Of a stretch of 64,000 bases of DNA, positions 52,378 through 62,198 are shown one piece after another; the stretch's first letter is position 1; every line of letters begins with the position of its first letter. The position numbers and the translations under genes were made by a program. This DNA is from Halorientalis pallida. GTDB lineage: Archaea; Halobacteriota; Halobacteria; Halobacteriales; Haloarculaceae. The notes under the pieces were generated by a model. It made no database searches and had not been told where the DNA came from. It saw only the letters and a list, made by a program, of their open reading frames with translations. The stretch spans positions 760,838 to 824,837 of the forward strand of contig NZ_RDFA01000001.1 of assembly GCF_004118325.1 (NCBI RefSeq). Reading direction: 5' to 3'.

Positions 52378-52651
52378 GCCGGCCCTGTGACCGCCCGTGG
52401 CTTAATCGCCACGGAGACCCCTGTCGACACCGACCGGTTCGATCCCCGAAGCCTCCGCCAGCATAGTATATAAATCATTCGGCCGTTTTCCAGTTTAATA
52501 CCAGGTCGAAGCCACGAGAAGTGGCGATAAACGATTTTATCTCTTCTCGGACCGTTTCACGGAAGAACGCAAGACGGCGACGGAAAGTCCCGTGAACGAA
52601 GCAGAACGGATTGGGGTTTTTATGCTCTCTTCGGCGGAAGGAGGTGGTACG

Positions 52652-52852
52652 ATGTCAGCGACGAACGACGCGTCCGACGGGATGACAGAGGAGTGCGAGG
52701 AGTGTAGTCGCGAGACGCCCCACGAGGTGTCGGTGCAGATCCTCACGGAGAGTGCCACCCCGGAGAACGCCGAGTACTCGCGCGAACCCTACCGCGTCAG
52801 CGAGTGTCGGGTCTGTGGCGCTCGGACCGTGTTGCGGATGAACAACGCCTGA
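52652..52852 (+). CDS. Small zinc-beta-ribbon protein (DUF7835 type)
   Basis: The 66-residue protein has a C-x2-C knuckle in EECEECSRETPHEVSVQILTES and a second in SECRVCGAR, forming one zinc ribbon. FSREPYRV-like sequence (YSREPYRVSECR) and the end RMNNA match a group of haloarchaeal zinc-ribbon proteins I recall as DUF7835. A purine-rich GGAGGTGG sits just before the ATG, so it is probably translated from a short leader. TATA-like GTTTTTATG lies at 52616-52624. Confidence 0.82.
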   Translation: MSATNDASDGMTEECEECSRETPHEVSVQILTESATPENAEYSREPYRVSECRVCGARTVLRMNNA

Positions 52853-52896
52853 CGCTGACATCGACGTCTCCGAGACCCGAGTCCCGGTAGCGGCCG

Positions 52897-53790
52897 TTAC
52901 AGCCGCGTCGTGACCTCACAGCCGTCCTCGGTCACGATGACGGTGTGTTCTTTCTGACTGACGAGACAGCCGGCCTCTTCTTTGAGGACCGGGTAGCCGT
53001 GGAGGATGTCCTGTTGTTTCAGCCGGCGGAGTGCCATCTCGGGGCGGCCTACGTCGAGCCAGCGCGTGGCGAACGGCAGCGTCTTGAACTCCTCGGTGAT
53101 CTGGTTCAGGGCCTGCCGGGCCGCACGATTCCGGACCGAGCCCTCGGATTCGAGCGCGAAGATCTCCTCCTCGCTGCCCTCCCGGACCTTGCCGCCGCCG
53201 TCGGTGGCGAACGGTTCGATGGCCACCACGTCGCCGACTTCGAGTTCGATCCCCTGGTCGACCGCGCGGTTCGGGATGTTCGGCGGCGTGTGCTGTTGCC
53301 AGTGGCCCAGGCCGTGCCCCGTGAGGTTCACGACGGGGTTGAACCCGTAGCCGTCGATGGTCTCCTCGATGACCGCGCCGATCTCGCCGGTTTCGACGCC
53401 GGCTTCGACGGTATCGAGGGCGGCCTCCAGGGCGGCCTCGGAGGCCTCGGCCAGCTCGTCGTTGCCGGAGAGGTCGACCGTGACGGCGGTATCGGCGAGC
53501 CAGCCGTCGACGTGGACCCCGATGTCCAGGTTGACCATGTCCTCGCCGAACGTCGTCGAGTCGTCGACCCCCGGCGTGGCGTGGGCGGCTTCCTCGTCGA
53601 TGCTGATGTTCACCGGGAACGCGGGTTCGCCACCGAGTTCGCGGATCCGCTCTTCGGCCCACTCGGCGACTTCCAGGTGGCTCGCACCGACGGCCACCCG
53701 GTCGGCGGCCTCGTTGCGTACTTCGGCGAGAATCTCGCCTGCCTCCCGGTTTTTCTCGTACTGCTCGGCGTCTAGGTCCACGTCGGTCAT
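52897..53790 (-). CDS. map: Methionine aminopeptidase, type II
   Basis: The 297-residue dimetal enzyme removes the initiator methionine. Conserved features include INISIDEEAAHATPG-like sequence (VNISIDEEAAHATPG), the metal acids in VNLDIGVHVDGWLAD, LTGHGLGHWQQH, AIEPFATDGGG and the insertion typical of type II near residues 150-260, with the last metal glutamate in SQKEHTVIVTEDG. The start is MTDVDLDAEQYEKNREAG; the upstream extension is basic. Confidence 0.94.
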   Translation of the reverse strand: MTDVDLDAEQYEKNREAGEILAEVRNEAADRVAVGASHLEVAEWAEERIRELGGEPAFPVNISIDEEAAHATPGVDDSTTFGEDMVNLDIGVHVDGWLADTAVTVDLSGNDELAEASEAALEAALDTVEAGVETGEIGAVIEETIDGYGFNPVVNLTGHGLGHWQQHTPPNIPNRAVDQGIELEVGDVVAIEPFATDGGGKVREGSEEEIFALESEGSVRNRAARQALNQITEEFKTLPFATRWLDVGRPEMALRRLKQQDILHGYPVLKEEAGCLVSQKEHTVIVTEDGCEVTTRL

Positions 53791-53985
53791 ACCCGCCCGT
53801 TCGGCGAAGGGCGGCAAAGGAGTTGCGCTCCAGCGGGTCAGTCGACACGTCTCCTCCACTCGACCGACGCCGGCGGGACCCACCCGACGAATCCGGTGAA
53901 ATTCGGTGCTTACCCGCTCACGGGACGGTGCCCAGTCGCGCGCACGTCGGGGGGAATCGGTTCCAATCCGTGGCCGCTCCGTAAC

Positions 53986-54028
53986 CGACCGACAATCAGC
54001 GACCGCTTATCGGAGACAGTCGGTCGCT
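53986..54028. repeat. Overlapping inverted repeats before the repeat-bearing exported protein
   Basis: CGACCGAC (53986-53993) pairs with GTCGGTCG (54019-54026), and AGCGACCG (53998-54005) pairs with CGGTCGCT (54021-54028). The two pairings exclude each other because they share the right arm. The block lies just upstream of the TATA box at 54052, so an operator is likelier than an RNA switch. Confidence 0.5.
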
Positions 54029-54051
54029 ACGCCGCGAAAACGGTCTGGGCA

Positions 54052-54059
54052 CCTTATTT
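54052..54059 (+). promoter_or_regulatory. TATA box of the repeat-bearing exported protein
   Basis: CCTTATTT lies 25-32 bases before the ATG at 54084. Confidence 0.45.
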
Positions 54060-54083
54060 CCGGGGTCGGGGAACGGCTGGTGG

Positions 54084-55496
54084 ATGAGAGACAAGTACCT
54101 CGCGGCAGTGACAGCGACGCTCCTGCTCGTGGTCGCGGCCACAGTCGCCCTGACTGCGGGCGGGGAACGGGCGACGCGACAGACCACGACCACCGACGAG
54201 ACGGTAGCGACGACAGGCGTGGCGCTCCACGGCGTCACGGTCGAACGACTCCAGTTGCAGAACACCACCGTCGAGAACGTCACCGTCGGCCGGCTGACGG
54301 TCGACGAGTTGGCGAGCGACAACCGGACGATATCCAACGGCACCTTCGTCGACGTCGAGATCTCGTCGCTGCAGTTGCCGGGCGTCACCGCCGACGAACT
54401 CACAGGGGGGGCACCGCCAGCCACGCCCGGCGAGGCCAACGAGACGGCCCCGGGCGCGGCGACGCCCGGCGGAGCAGCGGGTGAACCGGCGGCCGACCAG
54501 GTCGACAGCGTCCGGATCGCGACGCTCTCGGTCGAACGGGTCGAGGTCGGCTCGCTGACCTTCGAGGAGCAGAACGAAACCGCGGGTGCGGGAGAACCCG
54601 CCGGCACGCCGGCCGAACCCGGCACGCCAGGTGAGACGCCTGCCGAACCCGGCACGCCAGGTGAGACGCCGGCCGAACCCGGCACGCCAGGTGAGACGCC
54701 GGTGTTCGACCTCCGGAACCAGGCGGACGGTCCCCAGGAGACGCCCGACGGTGACCAGGGAACCGGCGAGGGGCAGTCCGTCGCGGTCCAGCGGGTGAAC
54801 GTGACCACCCTGAACGTCGAGGAGATGGTCGTCACGACCGCCGTTCCGGAGGCCGACGGGGCGACTGGAGCGAACACCACCGCAGGTGCGACGCCGGCGG
54901 GTGAGCCCGGACCGGGAGCACCCCCGGAGCAGGCACAGGCCGGTGGCGGACCGGCGGCCGACAGCCAGGTGGCGCAGGTCGAGGTCGAGTCCGCGACCGC
55001 CAGTCGCGTCAGCGCCCGCTTGACCGAGGCCTACAGCCAGTTCCACGTCGCGAACGTGTCCGCGCCCGCGGAGGTCGCGGCCGACGAGAACTACACGGTC
55101 TCGATCACCGTGGTGAACGCCGACGACCAGCGGACCGTCGGGTACGTCGGCTACCGGATCGAACCGACCGCCGCACAGCGTGAACTGGTCATCCTCGACC
55201 CCGGCGAACGCCGCACCGTGACGATCAACGTGTCGGCCGCCGACCTCGAGAGCGGTGCCTACAGCCAGTTCGTCGAGACCAGAGATTCGGTCGTCACCAG
55301 CACGGTGACGGTCACCAACGACACCGAAGCGGCGACGCCCGCGGGCACCCCCGGCGAGACGGGAACGCCGGTCGGCGAACCAGAAGCGACGCCCGCGACG
55401 CCGCTGGAACCCGGGACCGAGACGCCAGCCGAGGGCGCAACTCCGACGGAGGGTGAGACGCCCACAGAGACGACCACGCCGGGCGGTCCGCTCTGA
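54084..55496 (+). CDS. Exported repeat protein with CARDB-like end, unknown function
   Basis: The 470-residue protein has a membrane anchor or signal (about 7-28, followed by Thr-rich sequence), then short beta-helix-like repeats built on VxxLxLxNTTVENVTVGRLTVDEL patterns, Pro/Gly/Thr-rich linkers including a tenfold-residue tandem repeat, a CARDB-like beta domain (about 330-415) and another Thr/Pro-rich tail. Neither PGF-CTERM nor lipobox is present; the N-terminal helix may hold it in the membrane. The NTTVENVTVGRL pattern is repeated with variation three times. I know no family. Confidence 0.75.
   Translation: MRDKYLAAVTATLLLVVAATVALTAGGERATRQTTTTDETVATTGVALHGVTVERLQLQNTTVENVTVGRLTVDELASDNRTISNGTFVDVEISSLQLPGVTADELTGGAPPATPGEANETAPGAATPGGAAGEPAADQVDSVRIATLSVERVEVGSLTFEEQNETAGAGEPAGTPAEPGTPGETPAEPGTPGETPAEPGTPGETPVFDLRNQADGPQETPDGDQGTGEGQSVAVQRVNVTTLNVEEMVVTTAVPEADGATGANTTAGATPAGEPGPGAPPEQAQAGGGPAADSQVAQVEVESATASRVSARLTEAYSQFHVANVSAPAEVAADENYTVSITVVNADDQRTVGYVGYRIEPTAAQRELVILDPGERRTVTINVSAADLESGAYSQFVETRDSVVTSTVTVTNDTEAATPAGTPGETGTPVGEPEATPATPLEPGTETPAEGATPTEGETPTETTTPGGPL
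54611..54700. repeat. Tandem repeat, 3 x 30 bp, in the exported repeat protein
   Basis: Three copies with a period of exactly 30 bases start at 54611, 54641 and 54671 and differ by only a few bases. In frame they encode a ten-residue unit, PAEPGTPGET, that forms a Pro/Gly linker between beta modules. Confidence 0.85.
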
Positions 55497-55607
55497 GAGG
55501 GCCCAGCGGGGGCTTTCGCTTGCGGATACGTTCCGCTATGTATCGGCATAGAGAAGACAGTATACGTATTAGTAATTTCCTTAGGACTGGTAGAACCTCT
55601 CGAGGGT

Positions 55608-55676
55608 ATGGATAGAGTCGGAGCGACCACCCAGGACGGTGACCGCAGGAGTGAGTCGGCCGGGGAGAACCGATGA
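55608..55676 (+). CDS. Possible 22-residue upstream ORF coupled to the phosphoesterase gene
   Basis: An ATG at 55608 opens a short frame (MDRVGATTQDGDRRSESAGENR) whose TGA shares bases with the ATG of the phosphoesterase gene at 55673 (ATGA overlap). Overlap of this kind is the normal coupling signal in this genome. TATA-like sequence (GTATACGTATTAG, about 55560-55572) precedes it. It may be a leader peptide for the phosphoesterase-PPK operon, or chance. Confidence 0.4.
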   Translation: MDRVGATTQDGDRRSESAGENR

Positions 55677-56371
55677 GCGAGGTGAACGCACCCGTCGAGT
55701 TCGGCCCGGCGATATCACCGCTCCACCGCCGGATCGATGCCGACCGGTACGACGAGATATTCGTCGTCGGCGACGTACACGGCTGTCTCGACGAATTACG
55801 GCAGCTCTGGACGGCCATGGCCCCCGACGATGACGACCTCGTGGTCTTCGTCGGCGATCTGGTGCGGAAGGGACCGAACAGTCGTGCGGTCGTCGAGTTC
55901 GTTCGCGACCGGGACAACGCCACGAGCGTCAGGGGAAACAACGAGGCCAAAGTACTGAACGGTGAGGTGTCGCGCCCGGAACTCGATCCCGTCGAGGCCT
56001 ACATCGAGAGCCTGCCTGTCGCGCTCTCCTGGGACGGCGGACTCGTCGTCCACGGCGGTGTCGACCCCACGCGACCCCTGCAGAGTCACGGCGTCGAGGA
56101 CCTGCTCGAAACCCGGTCGATCCCGGCGGGGAACGGCTACGACGGCCCCTTTTGGTTCGAGCAGTACGAGGGGCCGCCGCGGGTGTTCTTCGGACACACC
56201 GTCCTCGACGATCCGGTCGATACGCAGTGGGCAGTCGGGCTGGACACTGGCTGTGTGTACGGCGGGTCCCTGACCGCGCTCGCCACCCGTTCGGGCGAGT
56301 GGTTCAGCGTCGACGCCGCCCGGACCCATCAACAACGCGCCGACCGGAAGATCGTCGATCCCACCGCCTGA
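55673..56371 (+). CDS. Metallophosphoesterase, Ser/Thr phosphatase-like (PPP family)
   Basis: The 232-residue protein has the PPP/calcineurin-like metal motifs in order: GDVHG (33-37), GDLVRKGPNS (61-70), GNNE (88-91), then the later histidines in VVHGGVDP and FFGHTV. Relatives include diadenosine tetraphosphatases and phosphoprotein phosphatases. The gene is followed two bases later by ppk1, so its substrate may involve polyphosphate, nucleotides or a phosphoprotein linked to it, which is inference from context. Confidence 0.88.
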   Translation: MSEVNAPVEFGPAISPLHRRIDADRYDEIFVVGDVHGCLDELRQLWTAMAPDDDDLVVFVGDLVRKGPNSRAVVEFVRDRDNATSVRGNNEAKVLNGEVSRPELDPVEAYIESLPVALSWDGGLVVHGGVDPTRPLQSHGVEDLLETRSIPAGNGYDGPFWFEQYEGPPRVFFGHTVLDDPVDTQWAVGLDTGCVYGGSLTALATRSGEWFSVDAARTHQQRADRKIVDPTA

Positions 56372-56373
56372 GG

Positions 56374-58758
56374 ATGGACGGGAACGACACCACGCCCGAC
56401 GACGGAAGCGAGAGGCGAACCGAGACCGGAACCGAAGACGACGACACGGACGCTACGAGCCCGGAACTGGCGGACAGCGCCGACGGAGAACGATCCGACG
56501 ACGAGACGGCAGCCGAGACGGCCGGAGACGAAGCGGCCTCGACGACGCAGGACGTTGCTCTGACCGATCCGGAGTACTTCCTGAACCGCGAGCTGAGCGA
56601 GTTGGCCTTCCAGCGTCGCGTGCTGGAGGAGGCACTCGACGAGCGAAACCCGCTGCTGGAGCGGGTGAAGTTCCTCGCTATCTTCACGAAGAACATGGAC
56701 GAGTTCTTCATGAAGCGGGTCGGGGGCCTCAAACAGCAGATGGCCGCGGGCGTCTCGGAGCTGACGCCGGACGGCCGGACCCCCGAGGAACAGTGGAAAG
56801 AAATCTTCGCGCAGGCGCGCCCGCTGTTCGCCGAACAGACGGACTGTTTCGTCCAGGAGATCGAACCGGCACTGGCGGAGGCGGGCATCGAGATCGTCGA
56901 TCACGACGACCTCGACCCGGCCGTGCGCGCGGACCTGCGATCGTACTTCGAGGAGTCGATCCTGCCGACGCTGACGCCGCTGACCTTCGACCCGGCCCAC
57001 CCGTTCCCGTTTATCTCGAACCTGAGCCTCTCGATGGCGGTCCTGACCGAGAGCGAAGACGACCCCACGTTCACCCGGATCAAGATTCCCGAGAACAGAC
57101 CGCGGTTCGTCAGGCTCGGGGACGTGAGCGAGGCGGCCGGGGACGGGACCCGGTTCGTCAGCATCGACGACCTGCTCGCGGCGAACCTCGATTTGCTCTT
57201 TCCCGACGTCGCGGTGCTCGACCACTCCATGTTCCGGGTGACGCGCAACGCCGAAGTCCGGCGCAACGAGGAGGTCGCCGAGGACCTCATCGACATGATC
57301 CAGGGGGTGCTCCAGGAGCGGCGGTTCGCGACGGTCGTCCGCCTGGAGATCAGCGAAGACATGCCCGTCGCCGTCCGGGAGTTGCTGGTCGACCAGCTCG
57401 ATCTGGCGGACCGGGAGGTCGTCGAGCGCCGTGGCATGCTCGACTACCGGGACCTGCTCACGATCGCGGACCTGGACCGGCCCGAACTGCAGCGGGAGTC
57501 TTGGACGCCCCAGCCCCACCCGCGCCTGCTCCCGAGCGACGGCGAGGAGACCGACCTGTTCGCGGAGATCAAACGTGACGACATCCTCGTCCACCACCCG
57601 TACCACTCCTTCGACGACACCGTCCAGCGGTTCCTCCGGACGGCCGCCGAGGACCCGGACGTGCTGGCCATCAAGGCCGCCATCTACCGGACGGCCCGTG
57701 ACTCACAGGTCATCCAGAGCCTGATCGACGCCGCACAGAACGGCAAGCAGGTGGCCGTGATGGTCGAGTTGAAGGCTCGTTTCGACGAGGAGAACAACCT
57801 CCGGTGGGTCCAACGCCTCGAAGAAGAAGGCATCCACGTCGCCTACGGGACGCTGGGGCTGAAGACACACACGAAGACGGCCCTGGTCGTCCGCGAGGAG
57901 GGCGACACCGTCCGCCAGTACGCCCACGTCGGCACCGGCAACTACCACTCCCAGACGGCCAAGACGTACGTCGACCTCGGCCTGCTGACCGCCGACCGGG
58001 ACGTGGGGCAGGACCTCGTGCGGCTGTTCAACTTCTTCACCGGGCACTCCCTGTACGAGACCTACCGGAAGCTCCTGATCGCGCCGGAGAACATGCGCGG
58101 GCGGTTCCGGGATCTGATCCGCAACGAGGCGGCCGTCGCCGAGGCGACCGACGGCGAGGCGGGCAAGATCGTCTGCGTGATGAACCGGCTGGAGGACCCC
58201 GACCTCGTCCGGGAGCTGTACGAAGCGTCGATGGCCGGGGTCGAGATCGACCTGGTCGTCCGGGACATCTGTCGGTTACGGCCCGGAATCGACGGCGTCA
58301 GCGACACCGTCTCGGTGCGCAGCATCGTCGGGCGCTTCCTCGAACACTCCCGGATCTTCTACTTCGGGAACGGCGCGACCGTCGACACGGACACGGCGGA
58401 ACCGGGCGAGCCCCAGTACTTCACCGGCTCGGCCGACTGGATGACACGGAACCTCGACCGGCGGGTCGAAGCGATCACGCCGATAGAGGACGAGTCGCTC
58501 CGCCAGCACCTCCGGGCGATCGTGACAATCATGCTCGCGGACAACCGACGGGCCTGGGAGATGGGGCCGGACGGAGAGTACGAGCGAGTGACGCCCGACG
58601 AGGGCGAGCCAGTACGGGACACCCACGAACTGCTGATGGCCCGGACCGAGCAGGCGGTTGCCAGGGCGCGTGCCACGAGCGACAGCGATCCAGTGTTCGA
58701 CCTGGAGGACCCGCTCGCCCGGGCCGACATCGACGTGGACCGGGACGGCCCGGTCTGA
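56374..58758 (+). CDS. ppk1: Polyphosphate kinase 1
   Basis: The 794-residue enzyme polymerises ATP gamma-phosphate into polyphosphate and can run in reverse. After a disordered acidic N-terminus (about 1-60) come the family domains: the N domain (YFLNRELSELAFQRRVLEEA), the head domain (FPFISNLSLSMAVL), and two PLD-like catalytic domains with VHHPYHSFDD, ELKARFDEENN, the phospho-histidine region LKTHTKTAL, HVGTGNYH and GSADWMTRNL. It is co-transcribed with the phosphoesterase. The frame is open upstream, but the ATG right after the phosphoesterase stop with a GAGG sequence is the start. Confidence 0.95.
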   Translation: MDGNDTTPDDGSERRTETGTEDDDTDATSPELADSADGERSDDETAAETAGDEAASTTQDVALTDPEYFLNRELSELAFQRRVLEEALDERNPLLERVKFLAIFTKNMDEFFMKRVGGLKQQMAAGVSELTPDGRTPEEQWKEIFAQARPLFAEQTDCFVQEIEPALAEAGIEIVDHDDLDPAVRADLRSYFEESILPTLTPLTFDPAHPFPFISNLSLSMAVLTESEDDPTFTRIKIPENRPRFVRLGDVSEAAGDGTRFVSIDDLLAANLDLLFPDVAVLDHSMFRVTRNAEVRRNEEVAEDLIDMIQGVLQERRFATVVRLEISEDMPVAVRELLVDQLDLADREVVERRGMLDYRDLLTIADLDRPELQRESWTPQPHPRLLPSDGEETDLFAEIKRDDILVHHPYHSFDDTVQRFLRTAAEDPDVLAIKAAIYRTARDSQVIQSLIDAAQNGKQVAVMVELKARFDEENNLRWVQRLEEEGIHVAYGTLGLKTHTKTALVVREEGDTVRQYAHVGTGNYHSQTAKTYVDLGLLTADRDVGQDLVRLFNFFTGHSLYETYRKLLIAPENMRGRFRDLIRNEAAVAEATDGEAGKIVCVMNRLEDPDLVRELYEASMAGVEIDLVVRDICRLRPGIDGVSDTVSVRSIVGRFLEHSRIFYFGNGATVDTDTAEPGEPQYFTGSADWMTRNLDRRVEAITPIEDESLRQHLRAIVTIMLADNRRAWEMGPDGEYERVTPDEGEPVRDTHELLMARTEQAVARARATSDSDPVFDLEDPLARADIDVDRDGPV

Positions 58759-58834
58759 CGGCGGCGGGTCAGTTTCGGTGTGACAGTTCAGAAATACCAC
58801 GGTCGTTGTCTACAGTTTCCCAGGAAGCGGTAGG

Positions 58835-58843
58835 CCTTTTAGC
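58835..58843 (+). promoter_or_regulatory. TATA box of icd
   Basis: CCTTTTAGC lies 23-31 bases before the ATG at 58866, which supports that start over an ATG 12 bases upstream. Confidence 0.5.
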
Positions 58844-58865
58844 CCGACGTGTGATGTTCCGAGAT

Positions 58866-60128
<1,263 letters not shown>

Positions 60129-60142
60129 ACGGCCGTCGGTCG

Positions 60143-60934
60143 CTATTCTTCTGTCAGATACCGCGACAGCGCAGCGACGGCCGCGTCCTCGTCGTCGATC
60201 TCTGCACGCGGGATCGCGTACGCCCGCGGGAACCAGCTCCCGTCTCGGATCACCAGTTCGTCGTCGGTGATCTCGTAACTCTCGAAGTCGCGCCACGGTC
60301 GGATCGACACACCCTGTTTCAGGCCGGCGTCCAGAACCACCAGTTCGGCGTCCTGCCGGGCGGCCAGCAGGGGAACCAGCCCCGCGAGCGTGGCGAACAG
60401 CCAGGTCGTGTCGAGGCCGTCGCCGAGTAACGCGGAGCCGACGAACAGTGCCAGCGCGACGATCCCGAGTGTGCGGCCGGCGAGTTGCCCACGCCTGCCG
60501 GGGCCGTCGGTGCTCGGGTCGGGCAGGACGACGCGCACGTCGCTCTCGGCTTCGACGCGGCGGGCGTACCGCCGTTCGGCGGCCTGCAGTATCCCAACCG
60601 CGCCGAGAAAGGCGACGGCGACGCCGACCATCCCGGGACCGAACACGTCACGGCCGGGACCCAGCAGCCCGTAGTGGACGGTCACCACCGGGGCCGTCAG
60701 GACGACCGGGGCGACGACCACGGGCACCTGAGCGGGCAGGGACTGGAACCGCTCGACACTGGCGGGCGTCGAGACGGCGCTGACGGCTCCGGTCACGGCC
60801 AGCGCGGTCGCGACCGCGACGCCGGCCGCGACGACGAGCGGGGCGGCCGTGGGACCGAGCAGGACGAGGAGTGTCCCGACGGTGCCGGCGACGTAGCCGC
60901 CGGCTCCGAGGGCGAACAGGGAGGGCTCGCGCAC
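60143..60934 (-). CDS. Polytopic membrane protein with C-terminal PH-like end, unknown function
   Basis: The 263-residue protein has about six membrane helices (between 5 and 195) with a soluble C-terminal part (about 205-263) containing KQGVSIRPWRDFESYEITDDELVIRDGSW, similar in pattern to the bPH-type domain of the 16.2 kb gene. The start is a GTG. I know no family. It is convergent with icd. Confidence 0.72.
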   Translation of the reverse strand: MREPSLFALGAGGYVAGTVGTLLVLLGPTAAPLVVAAGVAVATALAVTGAVSAVSTPASVERFQSLPAQVPVVVAPVVLTAPVVTVHYGLLGPGRDVFGPGMVGVAVAFLGAVGILQAAERRYARRVEAESDVRVVLPDPSTDGPGRRGQLAGRTLGIVALALFVGSALLGDGLDTTWLFATLAGLVPLLAARQDAELVVLDAGLKQGVSIRPWRDFESYEITDDELVIRDGSWFPRAYAIPRAEIDDEDAAVAALSRYLTEE

Positions 60935-60972
60935 ACCAGCCGATTCCGACGACCGCCACGAATGTTTTGTGA

Positions 60973-61275
60973 TCCGGCGGGTCGACGGTCCCCGCGAACA
61001 CGACCGTCGAGTTCTCGGCCCGGGGACAGGAGTTTACGCTCGGGACGGACCGGTCGTTCGGCCCGGGTGACGTGTCGTACCTCTCGCTCGAACCGGGCGG
61101 AGACGAGCCCACGGCGACGCTGACTCGGACGCCACCGGACCCGGACACGCGACTGGACGTCGGAGCTGACAGGCGTCAGGCGATAGTGCGGCTGTCGGGC
61201 TCGCCGGAGTTGGACGCACCCGTCACCGCGACGCTCAGGGTCGGATCGGATACGTTCGAGTCAGGCGGGAAGTGA
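60973..61275 (+). pseudogene. Orphan C-terminal fragment of a surface-type beta protein
   Basis: After an in-frame TGA at 60970-60972 the frame carries about 100 residues of well-formed acidic protein sequence (TVPANTTVEFSARGQEFTLGTDRSFGPGDVSYLSLEP..., ending VTATLRVGSDTFESGGK). There is no ATG near the start; the only plausible start is a GTG at 61072, which would cut the domain. The composition matches haloarchaeal extracellular beta-sandwich domains. It looks like the remaining end of a gene whose front is gone, lying between two intact genes. Confidence 0.5.
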
Positions 61276-61317
61276 CGGGATCACCAGCGAGCCGAACCAC
61301 GGGACCACCGGGGTGGA

Positions 61318-62109
61318 TCAGGCTCCACCGCCCGCCGTGTCGTCGACCCAGCCCGGCCGCTCGACGGTCGTCGCACCGACAGCGACGAACCGGACGCGGC
61401 GAACCACACGGACCGGTCCCGAGACACTGCTCGCGCCGGCGTCGTACGCGTAGCTGTAGCGTCGGACGTACCCCTGGCCGTCGACGACGGCCGTCAGCGA
61501 CGCGTTCCGCGGCGGGCCGACGAACGACGGTGTCGGTGCGACTGCCGGATCGACGAGCCGAACCGCGGTCAGCCGGACCGGCCCGTCCCCGAGGGTGCGA
61601 TTCGGGCGCAACTCGAACGCGCCGAAGATGCGGGCGACGCCCCGGTGGCTCGTCGGGTCGCGGAGCGGCCCCGGTGGCTCGGTGGGGAACCGGTCGACCC
61701 GGGCGTCCGCGCCGGTCCCGATTCGCTGGATGACGGCCGTCCCGTCGTACCAGTAGGTCAACACCGGGGCGAGCGATGACGTGGGGAAGCCGTTCGTTCG
61801 CTGGACGCGCCGGAACAGGTACCGGTCGGCGCCCGCGGCGACTTTCCGGTCCCGGGTCGCGTTCCGCAGGACGGTCCCGTTGCTCGTGACGACCTCGCTG
61901 ACCCGGACGGTGTAGCTGGTCGATCCGAGAACGGCGTCGTGGTTCGCGGCCAGCGTCGACGCGTCGACGCCGTCGGCCGTGATCCCCGCAGGGACGGACG
62001 CGTTCCCCAGTTCGACGGGTTCGGGCGTCGCCCGGTCGTCGAGGAGTCCGCCACACCCAGCCAGGGCGACGAGGAGACACACAGCGGCCACGGCGCGGGA
62101 GCGTCGCAT
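61318..62109 (-). CDS. Lipoprotein, DUF7537-like
   Basis: The 263-residue protein has a lipoprotein signal with lipobox LVALAGCGG (Cys about residue 19), so it is lipid-anchored outside. The body is beta-rich with YTVRVSEVVTSNGTVLRNATRDRKVAAGADRYLFRR and TYWYDGTAVIQRI, the pattern of a haloarchaeal lipoprotein group I recall as DUF7537. The function is unknown. It is divergent from the zinc-ribbon gene at 62199. Confidence 0.8.
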   Translation of the reverse strand: MRRSRAVAAVCLLVALAGCGGLLDDRATPEPVELGNASVPAGITADGVDASTLAANHDAVLGSTSYTVRVSEVVTSNGTVLRNATRDRKVAAGADRYLFRRVQRTNGFPTSSLAPVLTYWYDGTAVIQRIGTGADARVDRFPTEPPGPLRDPTSHRGVARIFGAFELRPNRTLGDGPVRLTAVRLVDPAVAPTPSFVGPPRNASLTAVVDGQGYVRRYSYAYDAGASSVSGPVRVVRRVRFVAVGATTVERPGWVDDTAGGGA

Positions 62110-62198
62110 TCGTGGCAGTACAGGGACCGGACCCACCTAACGGTTCGCCTCGCGGACGGGACGGCAGATTCTTCCCCGAACGGGCCCCATTGACGACC

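Noticed and set aside
52425-52470. GGTTCGATCCC, which looks like a tRNA T-loop
   Set aside because: The flanking bases do not form a five-pair T-stem and no acceptor or anticodon stem can be drawn around it.
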